64,000 nt of DNA, from NCBI RefSeq assembly GCF_000176515.1, contig NZ_ADAQ01000013.1:707361-771360 (forward strand). Direction: 5' to 3'. The number at the start of each line of letters is the position of its first letter. The first letter of the stretch is position 1. The notes below the pieces were generated by a model. It did not search any database, was not told where the DNA came from, and was given only the letters and a program-made list of their open reading frames with translations. Source of the stretch: Grimontia hollisae CIP 101886 (GTDB taxonomy: Bacteria; Pseudomonadota; Gammaproteobacteria; Enterobacterales; Vibrionaceae). Positions 55,713-64,000 of this stretch are shown here, one piece after another. The translations under genes were made by a program, and so were the position numbers.

Positions 55713-56490
55713 GTTTATTGCCATCCCATTGGTTGCCGGCATCTTGATTGCGGCAACGGTTGGTCCTCTGGGTTCATTTGTTGTGTGGCGTAAAATGGCT
55801 TATTTCGGGGATACTCTGGCTCACGGCTCTTTGCTCGGGCTTACGCTAGGCTTTATGCTGCAAGTTAACCTCAATATGGCGTTGATTCTTACCTGTGTCG
55901 TGATGGCTATTTTGTTGGTGAGCCTACAGCGAAAAAGCAATGTCTCTACAGATACGCTTTTAGGCATTATCGCCCACACATCACTGTCTCTTGGTTTAGT
56001 CACTATCAGCTTTGTGGATGATTTGCGTGTCGATCTGATGGCTTATCTGTTCGGCGATCTCCTGTCAGTCAGCGGTCCTGATGTTGGCTGGATTGCTGTT
56101 GGATGTGCGTTGGTGCTCGCGGCTATCTACCGACTGTGGAATCCCCTTCTTGCCATTACTGTCGATGAAGAAATGGCACGGGTCGATGGCTACAATGTCG
56201 ACAGACTGAAACTGATCCTGATGTTGTTGGTGGGTGTGGTGATCGCAGTAGCGATGAAGTTTGTCGGAGCCCTTATCATTACTTCCCTGATGATTATTCC
56301 TGCCGCCACTGCGCGCCGGTTTTCAAGAAGCCCGGAGCAAATGGCAATGTTCGCCAGCGGTATCGGGGTGCTCGCTGTGCTCGGTGGTATTGCGCTTTCC
56401 TGGTTTAAAGATACCCCAGCCGGACCATCTGTTGTTGTGGCTGCCGCTGTACTTTTCTTTCTCAGCCAGTTTTACCGGCAAACTGAATAG
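55705..56490 (+). CDS. znuB: Zinc ABC transporter, permease
   Basis: A 261-residue polytopic permease of the ABC-3 family with about seven to eight helices. GPLGSFVVWRKMAYFGDTLAHG is the family signature (kept here as separate runs GPLGSFVVWRKMAYFGD and TLAHG). LGIIAHTSLSLG and the DEEMARVDGYNVDRLKL coupling loop follow. I chose ATG 55705, which has GGAGG nine bases upstream and matches the E. coli length; in-frame codons at 55675 and 55690 have no such site. Confidence 0.95.
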   Translation: MFEFIAIPLVAGILIAATVGPLGSFVVWRKMAYFGDTLAHGSLLGLTLGFMLQVNLNMALILTCVVMAILLVSLQRKSNVSTDTLLGIIAHTSLSLGLVTISFVDDLRVDLMAYLFGDLLSVSGPDVGWIAVGCALVLAAIYRLWNPLLAITVDEEMARVDGYNVDRLKLILMLLVGVVIAVAMKFVGALIITSLMIIPAATARRFSRSPEQMAMFASGIGVLAVLGGIALSWFKDTPAGPSVVVAAAVLFFLSQFYRQTE

Positions 56491-56504
56491 TAAAATTTGC
56501 GTAT

Positions 56505-56532
56505 AAAAAACCGCTCGATTGAGCGGTTTTTT
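56505..56532. terminator. Bidirectional terminator between znuB and sucD
   Basis: AAAAAACCGCTC (56505-56516) and GAGCGGTTTTTT (56521-56532) form a perfect 12-base stem with a GATT loop and U tracts on both strands. Confidence 0.93.
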
Positions 56533-56547
56533 TCGTCAGGCTGTTAC

Positions 56548-57420
56548 TTACCAACCTGTGCGGGAGCGTAGTGCTTTACCAATGTCAGCCAAACTCTTAA
56601 CCGTCGTGACACCAGCGGCTTCAAGCGCAGCAAACTTGTCTTCTGCTGTGCCTTTACCCCCTGAGATGATCGCACCTGCGTGACCCATACGCTTACCTGG
56701 AGGCGCAGTCACACCAGCGATGTAAGAAACAACGGGTTTAGTGACATTTTCTTTGATGAATGCCGCTGCTTCTTCTTCAGCCGTACCACCGATTTCACCG
56801 ATCATCACAATCGCTTCAGTCTGTGGGTCTTCTTCGAACATTTTCAGGATGTCGATGAAATTAGAGCCTGGGATTGGGTCACCACCGATACCAACACAAG
56901 TAGACTGGCCGAAGCCTTCATCAGTGGTTTGCTTAACTGCTTCATAAGTCAGGGTGCCTGAACGGGAAACAATGCCCACTTTACCCGGCTTGTGAATGTG
57001 GCCTGGCATGATACCAATCTTACATTCGCCCGGAGTAATAACGCCTGGGCAGTTTGGCCCGATCATGCGAACACCCGCTTCATCCAGCTTCACTTTCACT
57101 TCCAGCATATCCAGTGTAGGAATACCTTCAGTGATAGTCACAATCAGCTCAATCCCTGCATCAATCGCTTCCAGAATCGCATCTTTGCAGAAAGGAGCCG
57201 GTACGTAGATAACGGTTGCCGTTGCGCCGGTCGCTTCTACCGCTTCTGCAACAGTGTTAAACACAGGCAGACCAAGGTGTGTTGTGCCACCTTTGCCTGG
57301 TGATACACCACCAACCATCTGCGTTCCGTACTCAATCGCTTGCTCTGAGTGGAAAGTCCCCTGACCACCGGTAAAGCCCTGACAGATTACTTTGGTATCT
57401 TTGTTGATCAAAACAGACAT
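56548..57420 (-). CDS. sucD: Succinyl-CoA ligase, alpha subunit
   Basis: A 290-residue subunit with the CoA-binding Rossmann domain ([15 protein letters not shown]) and the phosphohistidine segment ([17 protein letters not shown], active His). It converts succinyl-CoA to succinate with substrate-level phosphorylation, together with SucC. The start overlaps the sucC stop by one base (TAATG). Last gene of the sdh-suc cluster. Confidence 0.98.
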   Translation of the reverse strand: MSVLINKDTKVICQGFTGGQGTFHSEQAIEYGTQMVGGVSPGKGGTTHLGLPVFNTVAEAVEATGATATVIYVPAPFCKDAILEAIDAGIELIVTITEGIPTLDMLEVKVKLDEAGVRMIGPNCPGVITPGECKIGIMPGHIHKPGKVGIVSRSGTLTYEAVKQTTDEGFGQSTCVGIGGDPIPGSNFIDILKMFEEDPQTEAIVMIGEIGGTAEEEAAAFIKENVTKPVVSYIAGVTAPPGKRMGHAGAIISGGKGTAEDKFAALEAAGVTTVKSLADIGKALRSRTGW

Positions 57421-58586
57421 TATTTACCCTCCGCTGCAGCAACAACTTTCTCTGCTGCTTCAGTCAGTGAGGTCGCAGCAATAATGTTCAGGCCTGACTC
57501 AGCCAGTTTCTTCGCACCAAGTTCAGCGTTGTTACCTTCAAGGCGAACAACAACCGGGACCTTAACGCCAACTTCTTCAACCGCACCAATGATGCCATCT
57601 GCAATCAGGTCACAGCGCACGATGCCGCCAAAGATGTTCACCAGAACTGCTTTTACATTGTCGTCAGAGAGAATAATCTTGAATGCTTCAGTGACACGCT
57701 CTTTTGTTGCGCCACCACCGACATCCAGGAAGTTTGCAGGACTGCCACCGTGTAGGTTTACGATGTCCATGGTACCCATGGCCAGACCCGCACCGTTAAC
57801 CATACAACCGATGCTGCCATCCAGTGCGACGTAGTTCAGTTCCCACTGTGCTGCGTGCGCTTCGCGTGGATCATCCTGTGAAGGATCGTGCATTTCACGG
57901 ATTTTAGGCTGGCGATATACCGCATTACTGTCGATAGACAGCTTGGCATCCAGACAATGCAGGTTGCCCTGCTCAGTGATCACCAATGGATTCACTTCCA
58001 CCAGCGCCACATCGCGCTCGATAAACAGTGTCGCAATCCCCATGAAAATCTTGGTGAACTGTTTAACTTGGTCACCTTTCAGACCCAGTTTAAATGCAAG
58101 CTGGCGACCTTGATAAGGCTGAGGACCTACCAGAGGATCGATCGCAGCTTTGTGAATAAGTTCAGGTGTTTCCTCTGCCACTTTTTCAATTTCCACACCA
58201 CCTTCAGTCGATGCCATGAAAACCACGCGACGTGAACCGCGGTCAACCACTGCACCCAGATACAATTCCTGGGCGATATCAGTACATTCTTCAACCAGAA
58301 TTTTGCTAACAGGTTGGCCGTTGGCATCTGTCTGGTAAGTGACCAGATTTTTTCCTAACCACTTTTGCGCGAATTCTTTGATTTCTTCTTTGGTGCTAAC
58401 CAGCTTTACACCGCCCGCTTTACCGCGGCCACCGGCGTGTACCTGACATTTTACGACCCATTTGTCGCCACCCAGTTTGTCAGCAGCTTCTGCGGCTTCT
58501 TGAGGAGTATCACAGGCGTACCCTTCGGATACTGGCAGCCCGTATTCAGCAAACAGCTGTTTCGACTGATATTCGTGCAGATTCAT
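57420..58586 (-). CDS. sucC: Succinyl-CoA ligase (ADP-forming), beta subunit
   Basis: A 388-residue ATP-grasp subunit. [18 protein letters not shown] is the N-terminal family signature, with [15 protein letters not shown] (nucleotide loop), EVNPLVIT and [17 protein letters not shown] further on. It forms a heterotetramer or heterodimer with SucD. A 99-base gap with a GC-rich hairpin separates it from sucB. Confidence 0.98.
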   Translation of the reverse strand: MNLHEYQSKQLFAEYGLPVSEGYACDTPQEAAEAADKLGGDKWVVKCQVHAGGRGKAGGVKLVSTKEEIKEFAQKWLGKNLVTYQTDANGQPVSKILVEECTDIAQELYLGAVVDRGSRRVVFMASTEGGVEIEKVAEETPELIHKAAIDPLVGPQPYQGRQLAFKLGLKGDQVKQFTKIFMGIATLFIERDVALVEVNPLVITEQGNLHCLDAKLSIDSNAVYRQPKIREMHDPSQDDPREAHAAQWELNYVALDGSIGCMVNGAGLAMGTMDIVNLHGGSPANFLDVGGGATKERVTEAFKIILSDDNVKAVLVNIFGGIVRCDLIADGIIGAVEEVGVKVPVVVRLEGNNAELGAKKLAESGLNIIAATSLTEAAEKVVAAAEGK

Positions 58587-58637
58587 GATGTTCTATCCGT
58601 GTTTATTTCCGTGTTATAAGTTTGTTTTGCTTTCCAC

Positions 58638-58659
58638 ACAGGGGGCTCCAGCCCCCTGT
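58638..58659 (-). other. GC-rich hairpin between sucB and sucC
   Basis: ACAGGGGGCT and AGCCCCCTGT are perfectly complementary arms with a minimal loop. No U tract follows on the minus strand, so it is more likely an mRNA-stability or processing element than a full terminator. Confidence 0.55.
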
Positions 58660-58685
58660 TGACCGACAGATGCCGGGCTGCAAAA

Positions 58686-59900
58686 TTATACGTCAAGCAG
58701 CAGACGTGTTGGGTCTTCTAAAAGCTCTTTCACTGTCACCAGAAAGCCAACAGACTCACGTCCGTCGATCAGTCGGTGGTCATAAGAAAGGGCAAGGTAC
58801 ATCATTGGCAGGATTTCAACCTTGCCATCCACGGCCATTGGGCGCTCCTGAATCTTGTGCATACCCAAAATAGCAGCTTGTGGTGGGTTGATAATCGGCG
58901 TCGACATCAGAGAACCAAATACACCACCGTTGGTGATAGTGAAGTTACCGCCGGTCAGCTCTTCAACCGTCAGCTTTCCATCACGGCCTTTGATAGCCAG
59001 CTCTTTGATTCCTTTCTCGATCTCAGCCAGGCTCAGGCGGTCGCAGTCACGCAGTACTGGCGTAACCAGACCACGAGGCGTTGAAACTGCCATGCTGACA
59101 TCAAAGAAGTTGTGATAAACGATGTCATCACCGTCGATAGACGCATTCACCTCTGGGTAACGTTTCAGTGCTTCAACAACCGCTTTCACATAGAAAGACA
59201 TAAAGCCCAGACGGATGCCGTGGCGCTCTTCGAACACATCTTTGTATTGCTTACGAATGTCCATGATTGGTTTCATGTTGACTTCGTTAAACGTAGTCAG
59301 CATTGCGGTGCTGTTTTTCGCTTCCAGCAGACGTTCAGCGACGCGTTTACGCAGGCGTGTCATAGGAACACGTTTTTCACTGCGATGACCCAAGGCTGGC
59401 GTTTCTTCTTTCGCCGCAACCGGTGCAGGTGCCGCTTTCGCTCCGCCATTTTTCAGGAAGCCATCCACATCTTCACGGGTGATACGACCACCAACGCCAG
59501 TGCCTTTAATCTGATCAGGTGTCAGGTCATTTTCAGCCAGAAGACGACGAACTGCTGGGCTCAGCGCATCGTTAGACTCTTCAGTCAGTGATGCAGTGTG
59601 GCGTTTGTCTGGTGACGCCTCAGAGGATGCTGGCGCATCTTGCGTTGGTTCACCGGCAACCGCTCCTGGCTTAATCTTCGCGAGCAACTGCTTAGACAAA
59701 ACCGTCGCACCTTCTTCTTCAATGATGGCTTCCAATATGCCGTCATCTGGTGCAGGCACTTCCAGCACCACTTTGTCCGTTTCAATATCAACCAGCACTT
59801 CGTCACGGCTAACCGCATCACCGGGTTGTTTGTGCCATGTCGCCACTGTCGCATCTGCAACAGATTCAGGTAGGTCGGGAACCAGAATTTCGATTGTCAT
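58686..59900 (-). CDS. sucB: Dihydrolipoyl succinyltransferase (E2 of 2-oxoglutarate dehydrogenase)
   Basis: A 404-residue E2 core. One lipoyl domain (1-80; lipoylated Lys43 in [11 protein letters not shown]), an Ala/Pro/Ser linker, the peripheral-subunit-binding domain (about 105-145, [13 protein letters not shown]), a second linker and the catalytic domain (about 175-404). The active-site [11 protein letters not shown] is near the C-terminus. It transfers succinyl to CoA. It lies 28 bases after sucA. Confidence 0.98.
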   Translation of the reverse strand: MTIEILVPDLPESVADATVATWHKQPGDAVSRDEVLVDIETDKVVLEVPAPDDGILEAIIEEEGATVLSKQLLAKIKPGAVAGEPTQDAPASSEASPDKRHTASLTEESNDALSPAVRRLLAENDLTPDQIKGTGVGGRITREDVDGFLKNGGAKAAPAPVAAKEETPALGHRSEKRVPMTRLRKRVAERLLEAKNSTAMLTTFNEVNMKPIMDIRKQYKDVFEERHGIRLGFMSFYVKAVVEALKRYPEVNASIDGDDIVYHNFFDVSMAVSTPRGLVTPVLRDCDRLSLAEIEKGIKELAIKGRDGKLTVEELTGGNFTITNGGVFGSLMSTPIINPPQAAILGMHKIQERPMAVDGKVEILPMMYLALSYDHRLIDGRESVGFLVTVKELLEDPTRLLLDV

Positions 59901-59928
59901 TTCGTTTAATTCCTTAGCTTTCTAGTTC

Positions 59929-62739
59929 TTAATTCAGAGTAAGCGCGTCTTCAATTAACGCTTTTTGTTGTTTCAAATGTACCGACATATAACCTACCGC
60001 CGGAGACGCAGAAGCCGCACGGCCTGCATAACTCAACGTAGCGTCAGCCGGAATGGCCAAGCGGAAATTGTGCTGGCTGCTGTACCAGGCGCCCTGGTTT
60101 TGAGGCTCTTCCTGACACCAGACAAAGTCTTTGGCATTGACATATTCGCTGATCACAGCCTGCACATCTTCTTTCGGGAAGGGGTACAGCTGCTCGATAC
60201 GAATAATGGCGACATCTGTAATTTCTTCTTTGCGGCGTGCTTCCAGAAGATCGAAGTAAACCTTACCGGAACACATCACCACACGCTTGACCGCTTTAGG
60301 ATCCAGCTCGTCAATCTCTCCAATCGCTGGCTGGAAGTTACCGTCTGCCAATTCATCCAGTGTTGATGTACACAACGGATGTCGAAGCAGGGACTTCGGC
60401 GACATCACAATCAGAGGGCGACGCATTGGGCGGAATACCTGACGACGCAGCATGTGGTAAACCTGCGCCGGTGTAGAAGGCACAACCACCTGCATGTTCT
60501 GTTCAGCGCACAGTTGCAAGTAGCGCTCAAGACGCGCAGAGGAATGCTCTGGGCCCTGGCCTTCGTAACCGTGTGGCAGCAACATGGTCAAGCCACACAT
60601 ACGGCCCCATTTTTGCTCACCAGAGCTGATGAACTGATCGATCACCACTTGGGCACCGTTGGCAAAGTCACCAAACTGTGCTTCCCATACCGTCAGACCA
60701 CCCGGCTCAGCCGTTGCGTAACCATATTCAAACGCCAGTACCGCTTCTTCTGACAACACAGAGTCAAATACCTGGAATGGCCCCTGTTTGTCATGGATAT
60801 TGCTCAGTGGAACGTAAGTGCTCGCATCATTCTGGTTGTGCAAGACAGCATGACGATGGAAGAACGTGCCCCGCCCTGAATCCTGGCCTGTAATGCGGAT
60901 GCGTTTGCCTTCATCAACAATGGTTGCGTAAGCCAGCGTTTCTGCCATCCCCCAGTCCAACGGTTTCTCACCATTTGCCATGGCAAGGCGATCGTTGTAA
61001 AGCTTATTGACACGGCTGTGCAGCTTGTGGCTTTCCGGGTAGGCGCAAAGGCGCTTACCCAGCTCAACCAAGCGTTGTTTGTCGAACTTATTTGGCCACT
61101 CCGCAGTCCAATCATGCCCCAGATAAGGCGACCAATCGACTGAGTGCAGTGCCATTGGGCGATACTCTTTCACCACAATCTCACCGTGGTCGAGCGCATC
61201 GCGATAGCCATTCACCAGTTCAGTGGCTTTTTCGATATCCGCAACACCTTTGTCAGCCAAAACGTCAGCGTATAGCTTGCGCGGCGTCGGGTGCTTTTTG
61301 ATCTTCTGGTACATCAGAGGCTGCGTTGCATTTGGCTCGTCAGCTTCGTTGTGACCATGGCGACGGTAACAGACCAGATCAATCACCACATCGCGTTTAA
61401 ATTCATTGCGGTAATCAATCGCCAGACGCGCAACAAATGCCACCGCTTCCGGATCATCGGCATTAACGTGGAAAATAGGTGCCTGAACCATTTTGGCGAT
61501 GTCAGTACAGTATTGGGTCGAACGGGTATCATTCGGGTTCGACGTGGTAAAACCGACCTGGTTATTCACCACGATACGAACGGTTCCGCCAACCTTGTAG
61601 CCACGGGCCTGAGACATGTTAAACGTCTCTTGTACCACGCCTTGGCCAGCAATCGCGGAGTCACCATGGATGGTGATAGGCAGAACCATCGAACCATCTT
61701 TATCTCCAAGGCGATCCTGACGGGCACGAACAGAGCCCATAACCACTGGATTAACAATTTCCAGGTGTGACGGGTTGAATGCCAGAACGAGGTGAACATC
61801 ACCGCCCGGGGTGGCGAAATCACTTGAGAAACCCTGGTGATATTTCACATCACCGGTACCCCAGGATTCACCGTGTTTACCCGCAAATTCGTCGAACAGT
61901 TCAGAAGGCTTTTTACCGAGCACGTTGACCAGCATGTTCAAACGGCCACGGTGTGCCATACCGACAACCACTTCACGCACACCTTGAGTGCCAGAGTGAC
62001 GAATCACTTCTTTCACCATCGGGATCAGCGCATCACCACCTTCCAGAGAGAATCGCTTGGCGCCTGGGAACTTCGCCCCCAGATAACGCTCAAGGCCTTC
62101 TGCGGCAGTCAGTTCTTCCAACAGAGTGATTTTTTCTTCATTGGAGAACTGCGGTTGGCCAACCACAGATTCAAGACGCTGCTGAATCCAGCGCTTTTCT
62201 TCTGTGTTGGTAATGTGCATGTATTCTGCGCCAATTGAACCACAATAGGTTTTTTTCAACGCTTCGTAGAGGTCGGCAAGTTTCATGCTCTCTTGCCCGA
62301 TGGCAAAAGAACCTACGTTGAATGACTCCTGAAAGTCATCTTCGTTAAGATTATGGAAAGACGGGTCCAGATCAGGCACACGCTCACGCTGCCAAAGACC
62401 TAGAGGGTCCAGGTTTGCTTGTTGGTGTCCACGGAAACGGTAGGCGTTAATAAGTTGAAGAACTTTTACCTGCTTCGCGTCGACGTCCGGATCACTGACT
62501 GATGCACTGAAATGCGCTGTCTCGGTAGCAAGCCTGCGGAAATATTCACGAACTCTTGAGTGGGGTTGCTCGGTTGCGTTGCCATTCACGACGGGCAGTC
62601 CATCAAACACTGCTCGCCATTCGCTATCTACAGACTCGGGGTCACTGAGGTACAGTTCGTAGAGGTCTTCTACGTAAGTTGCATTGGCGCCAGCCAAATG
62701 AGAAGACTCAATCCAAGCCTTCATCACGCCATTTTGCAT
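59929..62739 (-). CDS. sucA: 2-oxoglutarate dehydrogenase, E1 component
   Basis: A 936-residue thiamine-diphosphate enzyme, decarboxylating 2-oxoglutarate and passing the succinyl group to SucB. The N-terminal region MKAWIESSHLAGANATYVEDLY is characteristic, then GMAHRGRLNMLVNVLGK, the TPP/Mg region (GDSAIAGQGVVQETFNMSQ), VCYRRHGHNEADEP and the late HGYEGQGPEHSSARLERYLQ. The upstream gap to sdhB holds a perfect hairpin. ATG 62739 is used, with AGGGATAAC before it; ATG 62724 is a possible alternative. Confidence 0.98.
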   Translation of the reverse strand: MQNGVMKAWIESSHLAGANATYVEDLYELYLSDPESVDSEWRAVFDGLPVVNGNATEQPHSRVREYFRRLATETAHFSASVSDPDVDAKQVKVLQLINAYRFRGHQQANLDPLGLWQRERVPDLDPSFHNLNEDDFQESFNVGSFAIGQESMKLADLYEALKKTYCGSIGAEYMHITNTEEKRWIQQRLESVVGQPQFSNEEKITLLEELTAAEGLERYLGAKFPGAKRFSLEGGDALIPMVKEVIRHSGTQGVREVVVGMAHRGRLNMLVNVLGKKPSELFDEFAGKHGESWGTGDVKYHQGFSSDFATPGGDVHLVLAFNPSHLEIVNPVVMGSVRARQDRLGDKDGSMVLPITIHGDSAIAGQGVVQETFNMSQARGYKVGGTVRIVVNNQVGFTTSNPNDTRSTQYCTDIAKMVQAPIFHVNADDPEAVAFVARLAIDYRNEFKRDVVIDLVCYRRHGHNEADEPNATQPLMYQKIKKHPTPRKLYADVLADKGVADIEKATELVNGYRDALDHGEIVVKEYRPMALHSVDWSPYLGHDWTAEWPNKFDKQRLVELGKRLCAYPESHKLHSRVNKLYNDRLAMANGEKPLDWGMAETLAYATIVDEGKRIRITGQDSGRGTFFHRHAVLHNQNDASTYVPLSNIHDKQGPFQVFDSVLSEEAVLAFEYGYATAEPGGLTVWEAQFGDFANGAQVVIDQFISSGEQKWGRMCGLTMLLPHGYEGQGPEHSSARLERYLQLCAEQNMQVVVPSTPAQVYHMLRRQVFRPMRRPLIVMSPKSLLRHPLCTSTLDELADGNFQPAIGEIDELDPKAVKRVVMCSGKVYFDLLEARRKEEITDVAIIRIEQLYPFPKEDVQAVISEYVNAKDFVWCQEEPQNQGAWYSSQHNFRLAIPADATLSYAGRAASASPAVGYMSVHLKQQKALIEDALTLN

Positions 62740-62800
62740 TGTTATCCCTTAACCACTTAGTTTTTTATGTTGCTACGACCGGGGGTTAACCGGCGTTCCT

Positions 62801-62828
62801 TTTAAGCTCCCATGACAGGGAGCTTAAA
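62801..62828 (-). other. Perfect hairpin between sdhB and sucA
   Basis: TTTAAGCTCCC (62801-62811) and GGGAGCTTAAA (62818-62828) form an 11-base stem with a six-base loop, 32 bases after the sdhB stop on the minus strand. The following AAAGG lacks a U tract in that direction, so it may adjust sdh versus suc mRNA levels rather than end transcription. Confidence 0.6.
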
Positions 62829-62860
62829 TTTTAAAGTATGTAGGTGTACAGAGGCCGATA

Positions 62861-63574
62861 TTACACTGCGCGTTTAAGCAGCATTGAACGAATATGGCCG
62901 ATTGCTTTCGTAGGATTTAGCCCTTTAGGACAAACATTTACACAGTTCATGATGCTATGGCAACGGAAAACACTAAAAGCGTCGTCCAGATCTGATAAAC
63001 GCTCGTCTGTTGCGGTATCACGGCTGTCAATCAGCCAACGATATGCAGCAAGCAGACCAGCCGGCCCAACAAACTTATCTGGGTTCCACCAGAAAGACGG
63101 GCAAGACGTGCTGCAACATGCACACATGATACACTCATAGAGACCGTCAAGATGCGCACGATCATCCGGCGATTGCAAGTTTTCGCGCGCAGGCGGTGCA
63201 CTGTCATTGATGAGATACGGTTTCACACGCTCATAGTTTTGGTAGAACTGGCTCATATCAATAATCAGATCACGCACTACCGGCAACCCCGGTAGCGGAC
63301 GGATCACGATACTCGACTGGTCAGTCATCAGTGCTGACAGTGGTGTAATACACGCCAATCCGTTTTTGCCGTTCATGTTGATGCCGTCTGAACCACATAC
63401 CCCTTCACGGCAAGAGCGACGAAAGGCCAGTGTTGGATCTTGCTCTTTCAGCAGGATCAATGCATCCAGCACCATCATGTCCGAGCCATCAGGCACTTCC
63501 AAGGTGTAGCCCTTCATGTGTGGCGCGTCATCAACGTCCGGGTTGTAACGATATACAGAAAAGTTCAGTTTCAT
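62861..63574 (-). CDS. sdhB: Succinate dehydrogenase, iron-sulphur subunit
   Basis: A 237-residue subunit linking the flavin to the quinone site. The [2Fe-2S] ligands are in RRSCREGVCGSDGINMNG and GLACITPL, the [4Fe-4S] in CIMCACCSTSCPSFWW, and the [3Fe-4S] in CHSIMNCVNVCPKGLNP. It follows sdhA by 15 bases. Length is standard. Confidence 0.98.
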   Translation of the reverse strand: MKLNFSVYRYNPDVDDAPHMKGYTLEVPDGSDMMVLDALILLKEQDPTLAFRRSCREGVCGSDGINMNGKNGLACITPLSALMTDQSSIVIRPLPGLPVVRDLIIDMSQFYQNYERVKPYLINDSAPPARENLQSPDDRAHLDGLYECIMCACCSTSCPSFWWNPDKFVGPAGLLAAYRWLIDSRDTATDERLSDLDDAFSVFRCHSIMNCVNVCPKGLNPTKAIGHIRSMLLKRAV

Positions 63575-63589
63575 AATCTTCTACCTCCC

Positions 63590-64000
63590 TTAGTAAGTAC
63601 GCGCTTTCGGCGGGAAAGCTTCACGATGAACAGGTGTCATGTTGACATCACGCTTGGACATCGACTCTGTTTCCGGGTTGTAGATGGTGTGGCACAGCCA
63701 GTTTTCATCATCACGCTCTTGGTAATCAAAGCGGGCATGTGCACCACGGCTTTCTGTGCGGTAGTTTGCTGCGACTGCGGTAGAGAATGCGGTTTCCATC
63801 AGGTTATCCAACTCCAGGCACTCAATGCGCTGTGTATTGAATTCTGAGGAGGTGTCATCCAGACGTGCTTCTTTCAGACGCTCACGAATAACTTTCAGCT
63901 CTTCCAGACCTTTCGCCATTGCATCACCTTCGCGGAATACCGAGAAATTGTTCTGCATGCAGGACTGGAGGTCTTTACGAATTTGAACCGGATCTTCACC
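63590..64000 (-). CDS. sdhA: Succinate dehydrogenase, flavoprotein subunit, 3' part
   Basis: The C-terminal 136 residues of SdhA; the frame continues without a stop to the window edge. It covers the helical and C-terminal domain: [51 protein letters not shown] in separate blocks, with the conserved [10 protein letters not shown] and the ending KARTY. The catalytic and FAD-binding parts lie outside the window. The internal ATG at 63958 is not the start. Confidence 0.97.
   Translation of the reverse strand, partial: GEDPVQIRKDLQSCMQNNFSVFREGDAMAKGLEELKVIRERLKEARLDDTSSEFNTQRIECLELDNLMETAFSTAVAANYRTESRGAHARFDYQERDDENWLCHTIYNPETESMSKRDVNMTPVHREAFPPKARTY

Overview
This window is an ordinary-composition chromosomal segment of a marine gammaproteobacterium, almost certainly Vibrionaceae. 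The evidence is the gene content and order: a his operon with fused hisB and hisIE, ycgL beside minCDE, fadD-(alpha/beta hydrolase)-small protein-tsaB-yoaA, yecM divergent from argS, a divergent znuA/znuCB pair with a Zur palindrome, and sdhBA-sucABCD. The pseudaminic-acid cassette and tungstate/formate cluster point to an Enterovibrio/Grimontia/Photobacterium-like lineage, but I cannot fix the genus from sequence alone. I saw no rRNA, tRNA, insertion sequence, integrase or CRISPR array.

Layout. 1-4623 (+): end of the histidine operon (hisC partial, hisB, hisH, hisA, hisF, hisIE). 4766-10238 (+): pseB-pseC-pseF-pseGH-pseI, a tightly overlapping cassette making CMP-pseudaminic acid, with pseG and pseH fused. 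10301-28844: a formate dehydrogenase locus. Leftwards run a polyferredoxin-like protein, a TorD-type chaperone, a small Tat protein and FdhA, FdhB and FdhC. DUF3306 and DUF3305 genes lie upstream, divergent from fdhD and a helix-turn-helix/periplasmic-binding-like regulator. Then come a Cache-domain histidine kinase with a sigma-54-dependent response regulator, and rightwards tupABC (tungstate import), mobA and a mobB-moeA fusion. 28907-32240: tdk, an NhaC-family transporter behind a lysine riboswitch, and an H-NS gene. 32423-47836: housekeeping genes. 47878-51104: feoABC and a long non-coding interval holding a strong orphan terminator. 51105-56490: a membrane-bound propeller/AraC regulator and znuA/znuCB. 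56548-64000 (-): sucD, sucC, sucB, sucA, sdhB and the 3' part of sdhA.

Most interesting signal. Four textbook sigma-54 (-24/-12, GG-N10-GC) promoter sequences sit in the right place and orientation before all four structural transcription units of the formate dehydrogenase locus (polyferredoxin-fdhABC, DUF3305/3306, fdhD-HTH, tupABC-mobA-mobB/moeA). The only transcription factor in the locus of the type that activates such promoters is the GAFTGA-containing response regulator encoded in its middle. Repeated TGGGACA...TGT(C/T)(C/T)CA-like palindromes occur upstream of two of these promoters and are plausible binding sites for it. The whole therefore looks like a self-contained two-component/sigma-54 regulon that couples synthesis of a cysteine-type, probably tungsten-dependent, formate dehydrogenase to metal uptake and cofactor assembly. 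Its signal is unknown.

Other points worth attention are a lysine riboswitch with a visible translational switch before the NhaC-family gene, an orphan structured RNA region at about 51001-51103, and an argS leader with two hairpins.
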